A stretch of 64,000 nucleotides of DNA, taken from Proluteimonas flavola (GTDB lineage Bacteria > Pseudomonadota > Gammaproteobacteria > Xanthomonadales > Xanthomonadaceae). Position 1 is the first letter of the stretch. Each line of letters opens with the position of its first letter. This document shows positions 18,080 to 26,364 of the stretch, one piece after another. The notes beneath the pieces are model-generated. The model did no database searches, was not told the origin of the DNA, and saw only the letters and a list, made by a program, of their open reading frames with translations. Location of the stretch: NCBI RefSeq assembly GCF_021191705.1, contig NZ_JAIWPU010000035.1, positions 1-64,000 on the forward strand. The letters are read 5' to 3'. The position numbers and the translations under genes are program-made.

Positions 18080-18141
18080 GGTGTAAATGGGTTGTCTAAT
18101 GGGGGGGGATGGACTTTTTTGGGTGTAAACGGGTGTACTAT
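18080..18141 (+). promoter_or_regulatory. Direct repeats in front of the first Fic gene
   Basis: GGTGTAAAtGGGTtGT at 18080 and GGTGTAAACGGGTGTACTAT at 18122 are direct repeats 42 bases apart, with a third GGTGTA unit at 18132. The second copy contains a TACTAT box (18136-18141) only 7 bases before the GTG start. This suggests either a leaderless transcript or an operator overlapping the promoter. The regulator is unknown; many Fic proteins with a winged-helix tail control their own gene. Confidence 0.45.
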
Positions 18142-18147
18142 TGCTGC

Positions 18148-19197
18148 GTGATTCGCACCGACTCTCTCCAGATCTCCCCGAACATCCTCGGCCTGATCGC
18201 CGGCATCGACGAATTCAAGGGTGCCTGGCGCGCCCTGGGCACGCTGGCGCCTGACCGGCTGTCGGCATTGCGGCGGGTTGCCACCATCGAGAGCATCGGT
18301 TCCTCGACACGGATCGAGGGCAGCAGACTATCGGACCGTGAAGTCGAGCGCCTGCTCTCCAACCTGCAGACCAGATCGTTCGAGATCCGCGACGAACAGG
18401 AAGTGGCTGGCTATGCCGAAGTCATGGAGCTGCTGTTCGCGTCCTGGCAGGACATCGCACTGACCGAGAACCACATCCGGCAACTGCATCGCGACCTTCT
18501 GACCCACAGCGACCAGGATGCCTGGCATCGCGGCAGCTACAAAACCGCCACCAACAGCGTCGCGGCATTCGATGAAGATGGCAGGCCGCTGGGTGTGGTG
18601 TTCGAGACCGCAACGCCTTTCGATACGCCACGCCTGATGGCCGAATTGGTAGCCTGGTTCAACGAGGCACGCAGCAGCGGACGCCTGCATCCATTGCTGT
18701 TGATCGGCATCTGGGTCGTGGTGTTTCTGGAGATCCACCCCTTCCAGGACGGCAACGGCCGCCTGAGCCGGGTACTGACCACGTTGCTGCTGTTGCAGGC
18801 CGGCTACGCCTACGTGCCCTACAGCTCGCTGGAAAGCGTGATCGAGCAGAACAAGGAAGCCTACTACCTGGCGCTGCGCCAGACACAAGGCAGTATTCGC
18901 ACTGACGCGCCGAACTGGCAGCCTTGGCTGGTGTTCTTCCTGCGCGCACTGTCCCAGCAGGTACGTCGCCTGGAACGCAAGGTCGAGCGCGAGAAGCTGG
19001 TGCTGGCCAAGCTGCCGGACCTGGCATTGCAGATCGTCGAATTCACGCGCGAGCACGGCAGGATCACCATGGCCGAGGCCATCCGCCTGACCCGCGGCAA
19101 CCGCAATACGCTCAAACAGCACTTCCGTGCACTGGTGGCGCAAGGGCACCTGGCCCAGCAAGGGGGTGGGCGCGGGACCTGGTACGAGCTGCGCTGA
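18148..19197 (+). CDS. Fic-family protein (AMP-transferase) with winged-helix C-terminus
   Basis: A 349-residue Fic/DOC enzyme that would transfer AMP or another nucleotide moiety onto a protein hydroxyl. The catalytic motif is HPFQDGNGRLSR near residue 197. An N-terminal inhibitory helix of the class II type is visible as SSTRIEG near residue 51. The last 60 residues form a winged-helix DNA-binding domain. GTG at 18148 is chosen because family members begin at this point; an ATG 13 codons upstream is less likely and neither has a clear ribosome site. It is convergent with the oxygenase gene. Target is unknown. Confidence 0.88.
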   Translation: MIRTDSLQISPNILGLIAGIDEFKGAWRALGTLAPDRLSALRRVATIESIGSSTRIEGSRLSDREVERLLSNLQTRSFEIRDEQEVAGYAEVMELLFASWQDIALTENHIRQLHRDLLTHSDQDAWHRGSYKTATNSVAAFDEDGRPLGVVFETATPFDTPRLMAELVAWFNEARSSGRLHPLLLIGIWVVVFLEIHPFQDGNGRLSRVLTTLLLLQAGYAYVPYSSLESVIEQNKEAYYLALRQTQGSIRTDAPNWQPWLVFFLRALSQQVRRLERKVEREKLVLAKLPDLALQIVEFTREHGRITMAEAIRLTRGNRNTLKQHFRALVAQGHLAQQGGGRGTWYELR

Positions 19198-19272
19198 GTT
19201 GCCCGACGACACGCATGCGTCAGCGGGGTCCTGGATCTGCGGGCCCGAACGCCTCCATCACGTTGGGTCGCC

Positions 19273-21603
19273 TCATTGCCCCTCTGCCTCCGGTCGGGCA
19301 AACCGGTCCGCCACCTGCCGCAGCCAGGCCAGATCGCCGGTCCATTGCCGGCGCTCGGCAGCCTCGCGCTCAAACAGGGCCGGCGTCTTCTCCAACACCA
19401 GCGTGTACGGCCGGCCGCTGCGCCGGGTTTCATGCCGCACCGCCAGTTCGTGGCGGTCGATGAACTGGTGGATGAGCTGTCGCTTGGCCTGGGCCAGGGG
19501 CCACTCGAAGCGCTGCTGTGCCGGTGATGCCAGGAAGCGCGCCAAGGGTTCGCCCAGTTCGCCCAGGCGGACGTCGTCGGCTGGCGGCGCGATCGACCAG
19601 TCGTCGTCGGCGCGTTCGGGCTGCGCCAGGCGGGTGGCAAGCACACGGGTGCAGAATTCATGCACAGGCACCAATCCGAGTGCAACGACATCCAGCGTGG
19701 CCGTGGCCGCCGCACGCAACACGCCCAGTGGCACCTGCAGCGGCAGTTCGCGGGACAGCAGTGCGTCGATGACCCGCTGCCGAAGCCCGCCAAGACCAGC
19801 GTCATGGCTGGACCGGAGCACCCCCAGCAACGCCGGGCTGGTGGCCGCCAGCGCCTTCACCCTGGCGCTGCCGCCGATGCGCGCCTGTACCTGGGGGGCG
19901 TGCTTGCGCAGCCAATCCCAGCGCTCCTGCACCAGAGCGGCAGCCAGTGCGCGTCCGTCCGCGGGCGCCGCCGTGCTCCAGGCATGGGCCAGCACCGGCA
20001 AGGTGCGCGCCAACCAGTGCAACTGGTCTTCATCGGTCTGGTAGGGCTTGCTCCATTGCTGCAAGCGTTCCTTGCACCACTCCACACCTTGGCGTTCCAG
20101 CAACCGCAGCACAGAGGGCGTCGCGTCCGGCATCAATTTCACCAGCGCGAAAGGCGCCAGCAGGCCGGCGGCGGTCGGCGCATCGTCGAGCGCGGCAGCC
20201 ACCGCGAGGGTAGTGCCGAGCAGACCCGAATCCTTTGCCGCACCCCGGTTCCAGAAGGGCAGCAGGGAGTGCGCCCACTGCTGCGCCTGCCCGGCGTCGC
20301 CGGCGGCCAGCCGCTCGGCGACCTGCTCGATGCCCCAGCGTGGCGATTGCCGGGCACGGATGACGAAGGCGCGCTCGCGCGGCCACAGCACCACGGCGGC
20401 GCGGTGGTACCAGCGATCGACCGTGTTGCCGTAGTTGCCCATGTAGCCTTCGTGTTCGGAGCGAAACGGCGTGCAGTCGACCGAGAGACGATTCATGCAC
20501 AATTCGGCGTCGGCGACGAAATTGGCCTCCGACGCCAGCGCGCCGCCATCCGGGGCGATCCCGTGGCGCAATTCGATCTCGCTGTCGATCAGATCACCCA
20601 GCGTCGGCTCGGCCACGCCGTCGGCATCCAATTCCTCTTCGTCCTCGGCATAGCCCCAGCGGTCGTGGTCCGGGTAGTCGTCTTCGGCCTGCCAGGTCTC
20701 GTGCACGTCGGCCAGCGCCAGGAAGATCTCCGCATCCAGCCGCTCGGCCACGCGCCGCAGCGCGGCGACCCGAGGCGCATCCGCACCCTTGAGCCGGTCC
20801 CAGGACAGGCCGCTCTGGGTGTACTGGTGATCGAGCAGATAGACCAGCCGATCCGGCGGCTCGGTGGCGGTATCGCTCGTCCAGCGTGGGAGCGCCGGCG
20901 TGTGCCAGAAGCGGCGCACCGCATCGGCCAGCGCGTCGAGCGCCTGCGCCGGCAGGTCGGCGACGGGTGCGCCGCCGCGCGCGACCAGGTTCCAGGTCAA
21001 CACGACGCGATAGCCCTGCTTGACCGGCCGCACCTCGTGGTGGCAATCGGCATAGAAGGCGACCATGCCCAGCTTGCCGGCCGAGCCGCGCGTGCGCAGC
21101 GTCTGCCCCTGGTGCGAGACCACGAACTCGCCGCCGCTGAACTTCGACGGCAAGGTGACCACCAGCGTGCCCAGCATGCCGTCGGCCTTCTCCGAATCCT
21201 GGTGCACGGCGAAGAACTGCCCGGGCGCGTACACCAGCAGATTGTGCAACTGCGCGTCGAGCCGCATGCCGGGCGGCAGGCCCAGGTCGCGGCCGATCCG
21301 CGCCAGCGCACGCTCGAGCACGGCGGACCACTGCGGCGAATCGAAGCGCAGGCGGCTGGCCTGGATCTCCCAGGTATCGCGCACGCGCGGATCCAGCCGC
21401 GTCTGGTCCTTGTAGCCATGGTGCGCCGGCTGCGCCGCCGCGCACAGCCGATGCGCGGTGTGCATCGTCACCGGCAGCGGCACGGCGCCGACGCCTTCGA
21501 CATGCAGCTGCGGATCGGCCTCGATGGCAAAGCGCGTCGCGAAGTTGCCGCTGCCGCCGAGCGCGGCGAGCCGTTGGGCGATGGCCTGGGCGGGGGTGGT
21601 CAT
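19273..21603 (-). CDS. 2OG-Fe(II) oxygenase superfamily protein (776 aa)
   Basis: The N-terminal 230 residues form a prolyl-4-hydroxylase-like dioxygenase domain. It contains VHQDSEK near residue 138 (the HxD iron ligands) and, near 190-205, CHHEVRPVKQGYRVVL with the distal iron-binding His and the Arg that holds 2-oxoglutarate. The remaining 540 residues are Trp/Leu/Arg-rich and helical, with no domain I recognise. It starts 18 bases after the RhuM gene stop, so the two are likely cotranscribed. The substrate is unknown. Long proteins of this kind occur in accessory regions. Confidence 0.75.
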   Translation of the reverse strand: MTTPAQAIAQRLAALGGSGNFATRFAIEADPQLHVEGVGAVPLPVTMHTAHRLCAAAQPAHHGYKDQTRLDPRVRDTWEIQASRLRFDSPQWSAVLERALARIGRDLGLPPGMRLDAQLHNLLVYAPGQFFAVHQDSEKADGMLGTLVVTLPSKFSGGEFVVSHQGQTLRTRGSAGKLGMVAFYADCHHEVRPVKQGYRVVLTWNLVARGGAPVADLPAQALDALADAVRRFWHTPALPRWTSDTATEPPDRLVYLLDHQYTQSGLSWDRLKGADAPRVAALRRVAERLDAEIFLALADVHETWQAEDDYPDHDRWGYAEDEEELDADGVAEPTLGDLIDSEIELRHGIAPDGGALASEANFVADAELCMNRLSVDCTPFRSEHEGYMGNYGNTVDRWYHRAAVVLWPRERAFVIRARQSPRWGIEQVAERLAAGDAGQAQQWAHSLLPFWNRGAAKDSGLLGTTLAVAAALDDAPTAAGLLAPFALVKLMPDATPSVLRLLERQGVEWCKERLQQWSKPYQTDEDQLHWLARTLPVLAHAWSTAAPADGRALAAALVQERWDWLRKHAPQVQARIGGSARVKALAATSPALLGVLRSSHDAGLGGLRQRVIDALLSRELPLQVPLGVLRAAATATLDVVALGLVPVHEFCTRVLATRLAQPERADDDWSIAPPADDVRLGELGEPLARFLASPAQQRFEWPLAQAKRQLIHQFIDRHELAVRHETRRSGRPYTLVLEKTPALFEREAAERRQWTGDLAWLRQVADRFARPEAEGQ

Positions 21604-21621
21604 GGGTTCGGCAAGCCGTGG

Positions 21622-22692
21622 TCAATCGTTGCTGTCATTGGGTTCAAGGGAAGGTAGAGGCCCGTCGGGAGACAGGCTCTTCACCGCCTTGTCGAAGTCG
21701 CTTTCAAACATGCGGTCCTGCACAATTCTGTAGTTCTCGAATTCACTTTCCGCATGCATCTGGGCAAGTTTTGCAGAAATCTTGCCGCTGTTCTGCAGCA
21801 CTTCCCGGTCATCAAAATCCAGGAAGGCATCCAGACGCTTGGCCCAATCCTCCATGGTCATGGGGATCTTGCGACGGGCGCGATCCTCGGCCAGTTCCAG
21901 ATAGGCGTTGACGATACGGCCGAATGAATCCAACTCGTCCTTGGTCAGGTAGTTCTTGGCCACGGCCACGTCGGTTTTCAGGATCTTGCCTTCGGGCGCG
22001 CTCGCCCAGGAAGTCAGTCCCATATGTGGCTTGCTGCTGTCGGCCCGCTTGCGGATCAACTCTGCAGCGGTATGGCCGTGGATGGTGTAATGCAGTTTGT
22101 TCTGTACTTTGGCGAAGAATGCCTCGGTCGTTGGTGCGTCCTTGTTGTAATCCACGCTGGTGGCGTAGATGTCGGTGATCTTCTGGTAGAAGCGTCGCTC
22201 GCTGAGGCGGATCTCGCGGATTTCCGCCAGCAGCCGCTCGAAGTAGTCCTCGCCCAGGAAGCTGCCGTTTTCCATGCGCTGACGATCCAGCACATACCCC
22301 TTGATGGCGAACTCACGCAGGACGCCGGTCGCCCACTGGCGGAACTGGGTTGCGCGTATGGAGTTGACCCGGTAGCCGACGGAAATGATGGCGTCGAGGT
22401 TGTAGAACTGGGTCTGGTAGTTCTTGCCGTCACTGGCAGTTATCCGGAATTTCCGGATAACTGCTTCCGCGGCCAGTTCCTGGCTGGAAAAGATGTTCTT
22501 CAGGTGCTCGCTGACGGTGCGCACATCCACCCCGAACAGCTCGGCCATCAGCTTCTGTGACAGCCACAGGGTCTCATCCTCGTAGCGGGCCTCGATGCTC
22601 TGTTCGCCGGCCTGGCCGGTGAAGATCAGGAACTCGGCGGTGCTGTTGCGGATCAGTTTCTTGCCACATACCAGGTCTCCCAGCGCAGTCAT
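21622..22692 (-). CDS. rhuM: RhuM-family virulence-type protein
   Basis: A 356-residue member of the RhuM family (first known from Salmonella pathogenicity island 3). The N-terminal DNA-binding-like segment is LWLSQKLMAELFGVDVRTVS near residues 42-61, followed by the conserved block YNLDAIISVGYRVNS near 115 and TQFRQWATGVL. The C-terminal half (from about 180) is the charged conserved RhuM region. Start at ATG 22692 is uncertain; a TTG four codons upstream is also possible. Biochemical function is not established. Such genes are common passengers of islands and R-M loci. Confidence 0.85.
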   Translation of the reverse strand: MTALGDLVCGKKLIRNSTAEFLIFTGQAGEQSIEARYEDETLWLSQKLMAELFGVDVRTVSEHLKNIFSSQELAAEAVIRKFRITASDGKNYQTQFYNLDAIISVGYRVNSIRATQFRQWATGVLREFAIKGYVLDRQRMENGSFLGEDYFERLLAEIREIRLSERRFYQKITDIYATSVDYNKDAPTTEAFFAKVQNKLHYTIHGHTAAELIRKRADSSKPHMGLTSWASAPEGKILKTDVAVAKNYLTKDELDSFGRIVNAYLELAEDRARRKIPMTMEDWAKRLDAFLDFDDREVLQNSGKISAKLAQMHAESEFENYRIVQDRMFESDFDKAVKSLSPDGPLPSLEPNDSND

Positions 22693-22766
22693 CGCTTCGA
22701 CCAAGCGTTCGACCGTGACTCCGTCTGTTTCATTGATTTCGTCCGGGTGATTTCGATCGACCCTGC

Positions 22767-22784
22767 ATCACTTCCGATGCAGAA
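22767..22784. repeat. Candidate internal attachment site between tandem elements
   Basis: ATCACTTCCGATGCAGAA. Its last 11 bases, CCGATGCAGAA, are identical to the mnmE 3' end complement at 44906-44916, and allowing a one-base deletion extends the match to 15 bases (ACTTCC-GATGCAGAA). It lies in the 22693-23182 gap between the RhuM and STY4528-type genes, where no gene is seen. Confidence 0.65.
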
Positions 22785-22844
22785 GCGGAATTTATCCCGC
22801 ATGTCGTTGATTTTAAAGATAGTCATGGCGGTGACGAAACGCGC

Positions 22845-22903
22845 TTGGACCTATTCTTGGACCCAAATACCAAGCGTGTCCCTTGGTGGCGGCGGATGGC
22901 CCT
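22845..22903. repeat. Island-end repeat, copy 2 (TTGGACC motif)
   Basis: Begins TTGGACCTATTCTTGGACCC and continues with CCCTTGGTGGCG. About 20 of the first 27 bases match copy 1 at 17988, and the flanking words CGTTGATTT (22805 and 17949) and CGATG (22775 and 17919) keep their spacing. This shows that about 140 bp at the two left ends are homologous. Confidence 0.65.
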
Positions 22904-23182
22904 CCCTGGACGCTCCCCGCGCTCTCGTCGCCGGTACAGCACGCCAGCAGGCGGTCTGATCAAGGACGCCGAACATGGCCACCGGCGTTCAGCAACGTCC
23001 AATGACTGTAGCGGAGGCTTATTTTCCCACCTCCTGACCCGGAACACCAAGGATGTTGCGCCCTGCTTCAGCCCGAAAAAACGGGAGGCACGCAGTTCGG
23101 ATTGATGGCTGCGGCAGCGGTGATGCCGGGGTGAGATGAAGGCTCCTTTGGCCAGTTGGCCGATACCGATAGGAGCCTCGCC

Positions 23183-24370
23183 ATGTCACACCCAACCTCA
23201 GACATCATCACCCCGAAAGCCCTGTTGCTCGATGAGCGGCTGACGCCGCTGGAGCGCAACGCCTGGCTGACCTTCCGTTCTCTGGCCGGCAGCGACCGCA
23301 CCGTGGTCATCAGCTACGACGCACTACGCGGATACCTGCCCAGTGCGCCGGGCAGCAAGCGCGCCGCCCTCGAAACCGTGTCCAGGGCCGTGCTGTGCCT
23401 GCGGCTGTCCACATGGATTGCGCTGGTCGAGTACCGCCGCAACCCCATGACCGGCTTCTCCATGGCCAGCCGTTATGCCGTGCGGAATCAACCGCTGGCC
23501 TTCGTTGAAGCCTGCCTGGAAGACGACGATTACCTGCCGTTGCTCGAACGGGCGCTCGGCCATGCCAGTGCGACGATCCGCCAGTTGGCGAGGTCCATCC
23601 TCAACGAGGCCATGCGTTCTCCCGACAAGCTGCAGATGTTGCCTGCGGCGGTGCGTGAGCGGTTCGAGCGGCTGCGGCGCAATGATGATGATCACGATCC
23701 TGGTGGCCCAGGTGGGCCAATTCCACGCGACGGTCGCCAGACCATCAAGAACGGGCACGTCGAAACCGGGGAGGACATTCCGAAGTCCGCACCGCCATCC
23801 ACTGCAACAGTACGTGCTGTAGAAAAAGAAGTATTAAAAGAAGTACATACGTACCGGCCACGGTCCGACGTACAGGCATGCAGGTCGGATTTGCCAACTC
23901 GCTTCAGGCAACTGCCGCAAGATCAGCAGCAGATCCTCTTGGCGCGTCTCAAGGGCCTGTCTCTGGAGCAACGCCAGGCCGTGCTGGCTGAGTGGGACGT
24001 GCGTTGCGAAATGGGTTGTGTGCATAACGCCATCGCCTACCTTTATGGACTGATCAAGAAGGCGGTAAACGGTGCGTTCAAGCTGTGGGCGGCGCGCAAG
24101 CCTGCCTCACAGCAAGTCCCTGCACAAGCGGTCGCCAGCGGATTACCCGCCTCGGCGCCTACTGCTCCTTCACCGCCGGTCGTCCAACCAGCCAAACCCG
24201 CGTCTCGCGAGGTGGTGCAGCGACACATGGAACAGATTCGGCGCATCCTGCAGACGCCAACCAAATCGGTCGGGCAGATCATCGAGGACCTGGCTTGCAG
24301 CGGAATGCAGCCTACGCGGACCAAGGGTTTGCACGTCACTGGAAAGCTCGGATCACTTGGCACAACGTAA
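23183..24370 (+). CDS. STY4528-family pathogenicity-island replication protein
   Basis: A 395-residue protein of the family named after STY4528 of SPI-7, linked to replication or maintenance of integrative elements. The family signature is visible as RAALETVSRAVLCLRL near residues 62-77 followed by a LVEYRRNPMTG segment and the LLERALGHASATIRQ block near 125-140. The C-terminal 100 residues are Pro/Ala/Val-rich linker and a basic tail. RBS GGAG lies 7 bases before the ATG. It is the first gene inside the larger element and is transcribed toward the HigA-like gene. Confidence 0.75.
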   Translation: MSHPTSDIITPKALLLDERLTPLERNAWLTFRSLAGSDRTVVISYDALRGYLPSAPGSKRAALETVSRAVLCLRLSTWIALVEYRRNPMTGFSMASRYAVRNQPLAFVEACLEDDDYLPLLERALGHASATIRQLARSILNEAMRSPDKLQMLPAAVRERFERLRRNDDDHDPGGPGGPIPRDGRQTIKNGHVETGEDIPKSAPPSTATVRAVEKEVLKEVHTYRPRSDVQACRSDLPTRFRQLPQDQQQILLARLKGLSLEQRQAVLAEWDVRCEMGCVHNAIAYLYGLIKKAVNGAFKLWAARKPASQQVPAQAVASGLPASAPTAPSPPVVQPAKPASREVVQRHMEQIRRILQTPTKSVGQIIEDLACSGMQPTRTKGLHVTGKLGSLGTT

Positions 24371-24383
24371 GGCATGACCTTAC
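24367..24383. promoter_or_regulatory. Palindromic operator candidate before the HigA-like gene
   Basis: GTAAGGCATGACCTTAC is a perfect inverted repeat (6-base arms, 5-base spacer) overlapping the stop of the upstream gene, 60 bases before the antitoxin-like gene. A second hairpin, AACCGGC/GCCGGTT at 24400-24419, follows. HigA-type proteins usually repress their own promoter through such palindromes. Confidence 0.5.
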
Positions 24384-24442
24384 ACTGAGGACATGATGAA
24401 ACCGGCGTTTTGGCCGGTTCCTGCCACGGGAGAGTTCACGCC

Positions 24443-24727
24443 ATGCCCATGTACGATCCACCGCATCCTGGCGAGTCCCTGCGCGAGGACGTGTTGCCTG
24501 CCATCGGCCTGAACATCACCGCCCTGGCCGAACATCTTGGCTATTCACGGGGCCAGCTCTCCACTGTGTTGAACGGCCGCGCGGCCATCAGCGCCGACCT
24601 GGCCCATCGGCTGGAACTGGCGGGGCTGGGCAGTGCCAGCCAGTACTTGAGGGAGCAGATCGCCTACGACCTGTGGCAGGCCAGGCAGCGGCCCCATCCG
24701 CCGATCAAGCGTCTGCGCGCCAGGTGA
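24443..24727 (+). CDS. higA: HigA-family addiction-module antitoxin / XRE regulator
   Basis: A 94-residue XRE-type helix-turn-helix protein of the HigA/VapI group. The family start PPHPGESLREDVLPAIG is visible at residues 5-21, with the recognition helix in HLGYSRGQLSTVLNGRAAIS near residues 29-48. No higB toxin gene is adjacent: the upstream gap is only 72 bases and downstream there is no toxin-like frame. It is therefore an orphan antitoxin or an element regulator. The ATG at 24443 is preceded by GGGAGA; a second ATG two codons later is possible. Confidence 0.8.
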   Translation: MPMYDPPHPGESLREDVLPAIGLNITALAEHLGYSRGQLSTVLNGRAAISADLAHRLELAGLGSASQYLREQIAYDLWQARQRPHPPIKRLRAR

Positions 24728-25480
24728 AGTCGCTGGCTGCGCCACCACGTGCGGAACTGCGCCAACCGATTCGGTTGAAGGTCTGCTGCAACTGGCGACT
24801 TCCGCTCTGGGGCCGTCACTGCCCGCCGCAGTGACGGCCCGGCGAACTGCAGCAGAAATGCGGGTTGGCGAAGTTTCCTATTGAATGCGGCGCACGTGAT
24901 GATGCCCCCGCATACTAGCCTTGCAATGACCTGCCGGTGGGTATGAACACCGGAACCCTGGCGCGGGGCAGCAAGCGCCACATGGAGCATCGCCATGCTT
25001 TCCATGCCGTACCCATACGGTTGTCCCGATAGCGAAGGTTCCTGCAAGCGCTGATCCGGCTCGCCGGACGGAACCATCCCAGGCACACCTTGGCACGTTT
25101 CGGTGTGCCGCCCCACCCACGGGCAGAGCCCTCCTCATCCCCGGCTTGGTTCATCCAGCCATCTTTAGCTGCCACACACGTCCTCAGGCGTTCTTCTATC
25201 CAGAACATTCGCTGCAGGTCTCCGACCTGGCACAGCGTGCCGACTCCTTTTTCCACCATTCCCAGGAGGTATCCATCCCAGCACATCGTGTTGTCGTCTT
25301 TTGCACTTCCTCCGCTTGGTCTTCCCACAGGAAGCATGGCGGAAGCCTCATTCGAGGCCACAGGTGAACTGAGCGCCTGGCCCTTGCCCTTCGGGGATCT
25401 CCGGGGATCTCGCCTTGGCGAGTTGGCACAAACACTGACCCTTGACTCTCAGACCCGATAACCGATGGAGGGCCGCTCCG
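24728..25480. other. Non-coding stretch with strong nested dyad
   Basis: No confident gene in 750 bases. At 24811-24839 a perfect 12-bp stem (GGCCGTCACTGC and its complement) with a 5-base loop is nested inside an outer dyad, CTGCTGCA at 24784 with TGCAGCAG at 24848. The structure could be a terminator-like end of the HigA transcript or a structured RNA or recombination site. A minus-strand frame at 24915-25361 is open but Trp-rich and without family resemblance. Confidence 0.55.
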
Positions 25481-26344
25481 ATGGACGACCTGACCTACAC
25501 CTTGCGCCAGCTCTGCCTGCGCAACCGCGACGGCAGTCACGCCACCCAGGCCGACCGGCAGCGCTCACTGAGCCTGGCTGCACGCCAACTGCGCGAAGCG
25601 GGTTTCCGCCAGATGCGCGCCACCTCGCTCAAGGGCAAGCATGTCGAAGCCCTGCTGCAACGCTGGCAAGCCGAAGGCCTGTCGGCTGGCACATTGAAAA
25701 ATCGCATGGCGCACCTGCGCTGGTGGGCCGAGAAGGTCGGCAAGGCAGGCATCTTGCCGACAGACAACACCAAGCTAGGCGTTCCCGAACGACGCTATGT
25801 GACCAATGAAAGCAAGGCCAAGGAACTGGATGGCAGGCTGGATCGCATCACCGATCCTCAAGTTCGTATGAGCCTGCGTTTGCAAGCGGCTTTCGGTTTG
25901 CGGCGGGAAGAGTCCATCAAGTTCCAACCCCGCTATGCCGACCGTGGCGACCATATCGTCATCAAGGGATCGTGGGCAAAAGGTGGTCGCGATCGGACGG
26001 TGCCAATCACGACGCCGGAACAGCGTGCGGTACTGGATGAGGCCCATCGCTTGGCAGGCCTGGGATCACTGATTCCATCGCACAAGACTTACATCCAGCA
26101 GCGGCATGTCTACGACGGGCAGTGCAAGGCGGCGGGGCTGAGCAACATGCACGGGCTGCGGCATCGGTATGCGCAGATGCGGTATGAGGTGCTGACGGGA
26201 TGGGCAGCTCCTGCGGCAGGTGGGCTATCGCGTCATGCGCTGTCGGCGGAGCAGCGCGAGTTCGACCTCTATGCGAGACAAAGCATCAGTCGAGAACTGG
26301 GACACGGAAGGCCGCAGATTACCGACGTCTATTGCGGAAGGTAG
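25481..26344 (+). CDS. Tyrosine recombinase / site-specific integrase (second)
   Basis: A 287-residue phage-type integrase, unrelated in sequence to the 43509 integrase. The N-terminal 100 residues are a SAM-like core-binding domain (LKNRMAHLRWWAEKVGK near 75-91). The catalytic set appears intact: Arg in FGLRREESIKF near 144, Lys in SWAKGGRDR near 168, HGLRHRYAQ near 225, His in ELGHGRP near 274 and the nucleophile Tyr in DVYCGR at the C-terminus. ATG at 25481 has GGAGGG about 10 bases upstream. It is convergent with the HNH gene, with 20 bases between stops. Its role may be excision of a sub-element or inversion. Confidence 0.85.
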   Translation: MDDLTYTLRQLCLRNRDGSHATQADRQRSLSLAARQLREAGFRQMRATSLKGKHVEALLQRWQAEGLSAGTLKNRMAHLRWWAEKVGKAGILPTDNTKLGVPERRYVTNESKAKELDGRLDRITDPQVRMSLRLQAAFGLRREESIKFQPRYADRGDHIVIKGSWAKGGRDRTVPITTPEQRAVLDEAHRLAGLGSLIPSHKTYIQQRHVYDGQCKAAGLSNMHGLRHRYAQMRYEVLTGWAAPAAGGLSRHALSAEQREFDLYARQSISRELGHGRPQITDVYCGR

Positions 26345-26364
26345 GGTGCGGCATTGAATGGTGC

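Noticed and set aside
24915-25361. 148-codon minus-strand frame in the HigA-recombinase gap
   Set aside because: Trp- and Arg-rich with no recognised family and no ribosome site; kept as non-coding, with low certainty.
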